From Candidatus Woesearchaeota archaeon CG08_land_8_20_14_0_20_47_9 (GTDB taxonomy: Archaea; Nanobdellota; Nanobdellia; Woesearchaeales; CG1-02-47-18): a DNA stretch of 6,327 nucleotides. Position 1 is the stretch's first letter; every line of letters starts with the position of its first letter. Position numbers and translations under genes: made by a program. This document shows positions 4,961-6,327 of this stretch, in pieces. The stretch lies in NCBI GenBank assembly GCA_002763335.1, contig PEYS01000179.1:1-6327 (forward strand), given 5' to 3'. The notes under the pieces are model-generated. The model worked only from the letters and a program-made list of their open reading frames with translations, was not told the DNA's origin and ran no database searches.

Positions 4961-6307
4961 ATGCTACTCGAAAACCTGAGCAACTCGCTTAAAAACACCC
5001 TGAAGAGGATTGCAGGCTCATTGTTTGTGGATGAAGCCCTTATAAACGATCTTGTGAGGGACATACAACGCGCCCTGCTCAGATCAGACGTGAATGTAAG
5101 GCTCGTCCTTGACCTCACAACCAAGATCAAGGAGAGGGCGCTGCATGAAGAAGCACCTGGAAGGCTCTCAAAGAAGGAGCAGCTCATCAGCATAATCTAC
5201 GAAGAGCTGGTTGGCTTTCTCGGAGAGGAGGAGCATGCAATCGAGATCACCAAGAAGCCAACAACAATCATGCTTGTAGGCCTCTTTGGAAGCGGCAAGA
5301 CAACGACAGCTGCAAAGCTAGGCAAGTACCTTGCAAAGAGGGGCCATAAGGTGGCGCTGCTCCAGACAGACGCCTACAGGCCTGCTGCCTACGAGCAGCT
5401 GAAACAGCTTGGCAGGGCTGCTGGTGTTGATGTTCTTGGCAACCCAAAATCAAAGGCCGCCCTTAATATCTACCGCGAGTTCGAGCCAGAGCTGAACAAG
5501 TATGACGCAGTTATAATAGACACTGCAGGCAGGGACGCCCTCTCAGACGAGCTTATTGATGAGCTGAACAGGCTTGCAAGGGCTGCAAGGCCTGATGAGA
5601 GGCTTCTTGTTTTAAGCGCTGACATTGGCCAGGCTGCTGATGCCCAGGCAAGGGCATTTCATGAGAGCTGTGATGTTACAGGCGTGATTATAACAAAGCT
5701 TGACGGCACAGCCAAGGGCGGAGGCGCACTTGCAGCCTGCGCAGTCACAAAGGCCTATGTGCGCTTTATAGGCCTTGGCGAGAAGATAGATGACTTTGAA
5801 GGCTTCAGCCCAGAGGGCTTTGTAGGCAGGCTCCTCGGCATGGGTGACATTGAGGCATTGCTTGAGAAGGCGAAGGGGGCGATTGCTGAGGGCGAAGTCG
5901 AAGACCTGACAAAGAGAATCAGCAGGGGCCAGTTCAACCTCATTGACCTCTATGAGCAGATGCAGGCAATGAGTAAGATGGGGCCGCTAAACAAGCTTAT
6001 TGACATGATCCCAGGCTTTGGACAGATCAAACTCCCAAAGGATGCCTTGCGGGTTCAGGAGGGCAAGCTAAAGAAATGGAAATTCATCATGGACTCAATG
6101 ACAAGGGAGGAGCTTGAAAACCCTGAGAAGATAAACACCTCAAGAATAGAGCGCATTGCCAAGGGCTCAGGGGCAAGCGCAGCAGACATAAGGGAGCTTA
6201 TCAAACACTACAGGCAGAGCAAGAAGCTGATAAAGATGATGAAGGGCATGGATGAAGGCTCAATGCAGAGGATAATGGAGCGTGTTGGTATGAAGGGGGG
6301 GATTTGA
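4961..6307 (+). CDS. srp54: Signal recognition particle protein SRP54
   Basis: This is a 448-residue GTPase of the signal recognition particle. It binds 7S RNA and signal sequences of nascent chains and docks on FtsY to deliver ribosomes to SecYEbeta. The N helical domain spans about 1-90. In the G domain, G1 is GLFGSGKTTT (107-116), G2 is DAYRPAA (137-143), G3 is DTAGR (187-191), G4 is TKLDG (245-249) and G5 is GLGEK (271-275). The linker EGFSPEGFVGRLLGMGDI leads to the methionine-rich M domain (about 296-448), with finger-loop segment MGPLNKLIDMIPGFG and RNA-binding motif SRIERIAKGSG (394-404). The family usually has Gln where this protein has Phe109 in G1. Length is normal and the gene is complete, ending in tandem stops TGA TAA. 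The gene appears leaderless and monocistronic. Confidence 0.97.
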   Translation: MLLENLSNSLKNTLKRIAGSLFVDEALINDLVRDIQRALLRSDVNVRLVLDLTTKIKERALHEEAPGRLSKKEQLISIIYEELVGFLGEEEHAIEITKKPTTIMLVGLFGSGKTTTAAKLGKYLAKRGHKVALLQTDAYRPAAYEQLKQLGRAAGVDVLGNPKSKAALNIYREFEPELNKYDAVIIDTAGRDALSDELIDELNRLARAARPDERLLVLSADIGQAADAQARAFHESCDVTGVIITKLDGTAKGGGALAACAVTKAYVRFIGLGEKIDDFEGFSPEGFVGRLLGMGDIEALLEKAKGAIAEGEVEDLTKRISRGQFNLIDLYEQMQAMSKMGPLNKLIDMIPGFGQIKLPKDALRVQEGKLKKWKFIMDSMTREELENPEKINTSRIERIAKGSGASAADIRELIKHYRQSKKLIKMMKGMDEGSMQRIMERVGMKGGI

Positions 6308-6310
6308 TAA

Positions 6311-6327
6311 CTCAAAAGTTCGTGGGT
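6311..6327. repeat. Arm of a spacer repeat, cut by the window end
   Basis: CTCAAAAGTTCGTGGGT directly follows the tandem stops of srp54 and is the exact reverse complement of 56-72. By analogy with the palindrome after the permease gene, it is likely the left arm of an inverted repeat whose loop and right arm lie beyond the window. Confidence 0.6.

Noticed and set aside
29..6327. CRISPR array or composite transposon bounded by the inverted repeats
   Set aside because: There is no regularly spaced direct repeat and no transposase, and the enclosed genes are core housekeeping functions with separate promoters.

Overview
The window is a compact archaeal chromosome segment with every gene on the + strand. 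The archaeal assignment rests on the gene set: a RadB-type recombinase, a Sec61-beta translocon subunit, a homomeric NAC protein with a UBA tail, an archaeal-type SRP54 and an RNase P RNA. TTTAAA-type TATA boxes lie 24-29 nt before most start codons, with no leader or Shine-Dalgarno site between. RadB points to the euryarchaeal/DPANN side of the domain. The tandem pair of small 'ADHLI' helical proteins and the palindromic spacers make me lean to a DPANN-like lineage, but that is an impression from memory and not a demonstrated placement.

Layout: 1-90 holds remnants of palindromic spacer repeats; 128-847 is radB; 950-1249 is RNase P RNA with its own TATA box; 1264-1295 is a strong hairpin; 1330-1488 is a 52-codon Sec61-beta gene, easily missed because of its size; 1523-1867 is NAC, which has a strong Shine-Dalgarno site and a probable TTG start; 1916-2386 and 2390-2860 are two tandem paralogous proteins of unknown function with weak HEPN-like character; 2921-4864 is an APC-family permease fused to a C-terminal class I methyltransferase; 4864-4924 is a 16-bp perfect inverted repeat; 4961-6307 is SRP54; 6311-6327 is one arm of another repeat, cut by the window edge.

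Three of the protein genes act on nascent polypeptides. NAC binds emerging chains at the ribosome, SRP54 recognises signal sequences and targets ribosomes to the membrane, and Sec61-beta is part of the channel that receives them. RNase P RNA matures tRNA 5' ends and RadB belongs to recombinational repair. The least explained parts are the tandem small-protein operon, the permease-methyltransferase fusion and the family of palindromes in the spacers. The palindromes share a loop core but have different arms. No gene-free stretch exceeds 300 bases.
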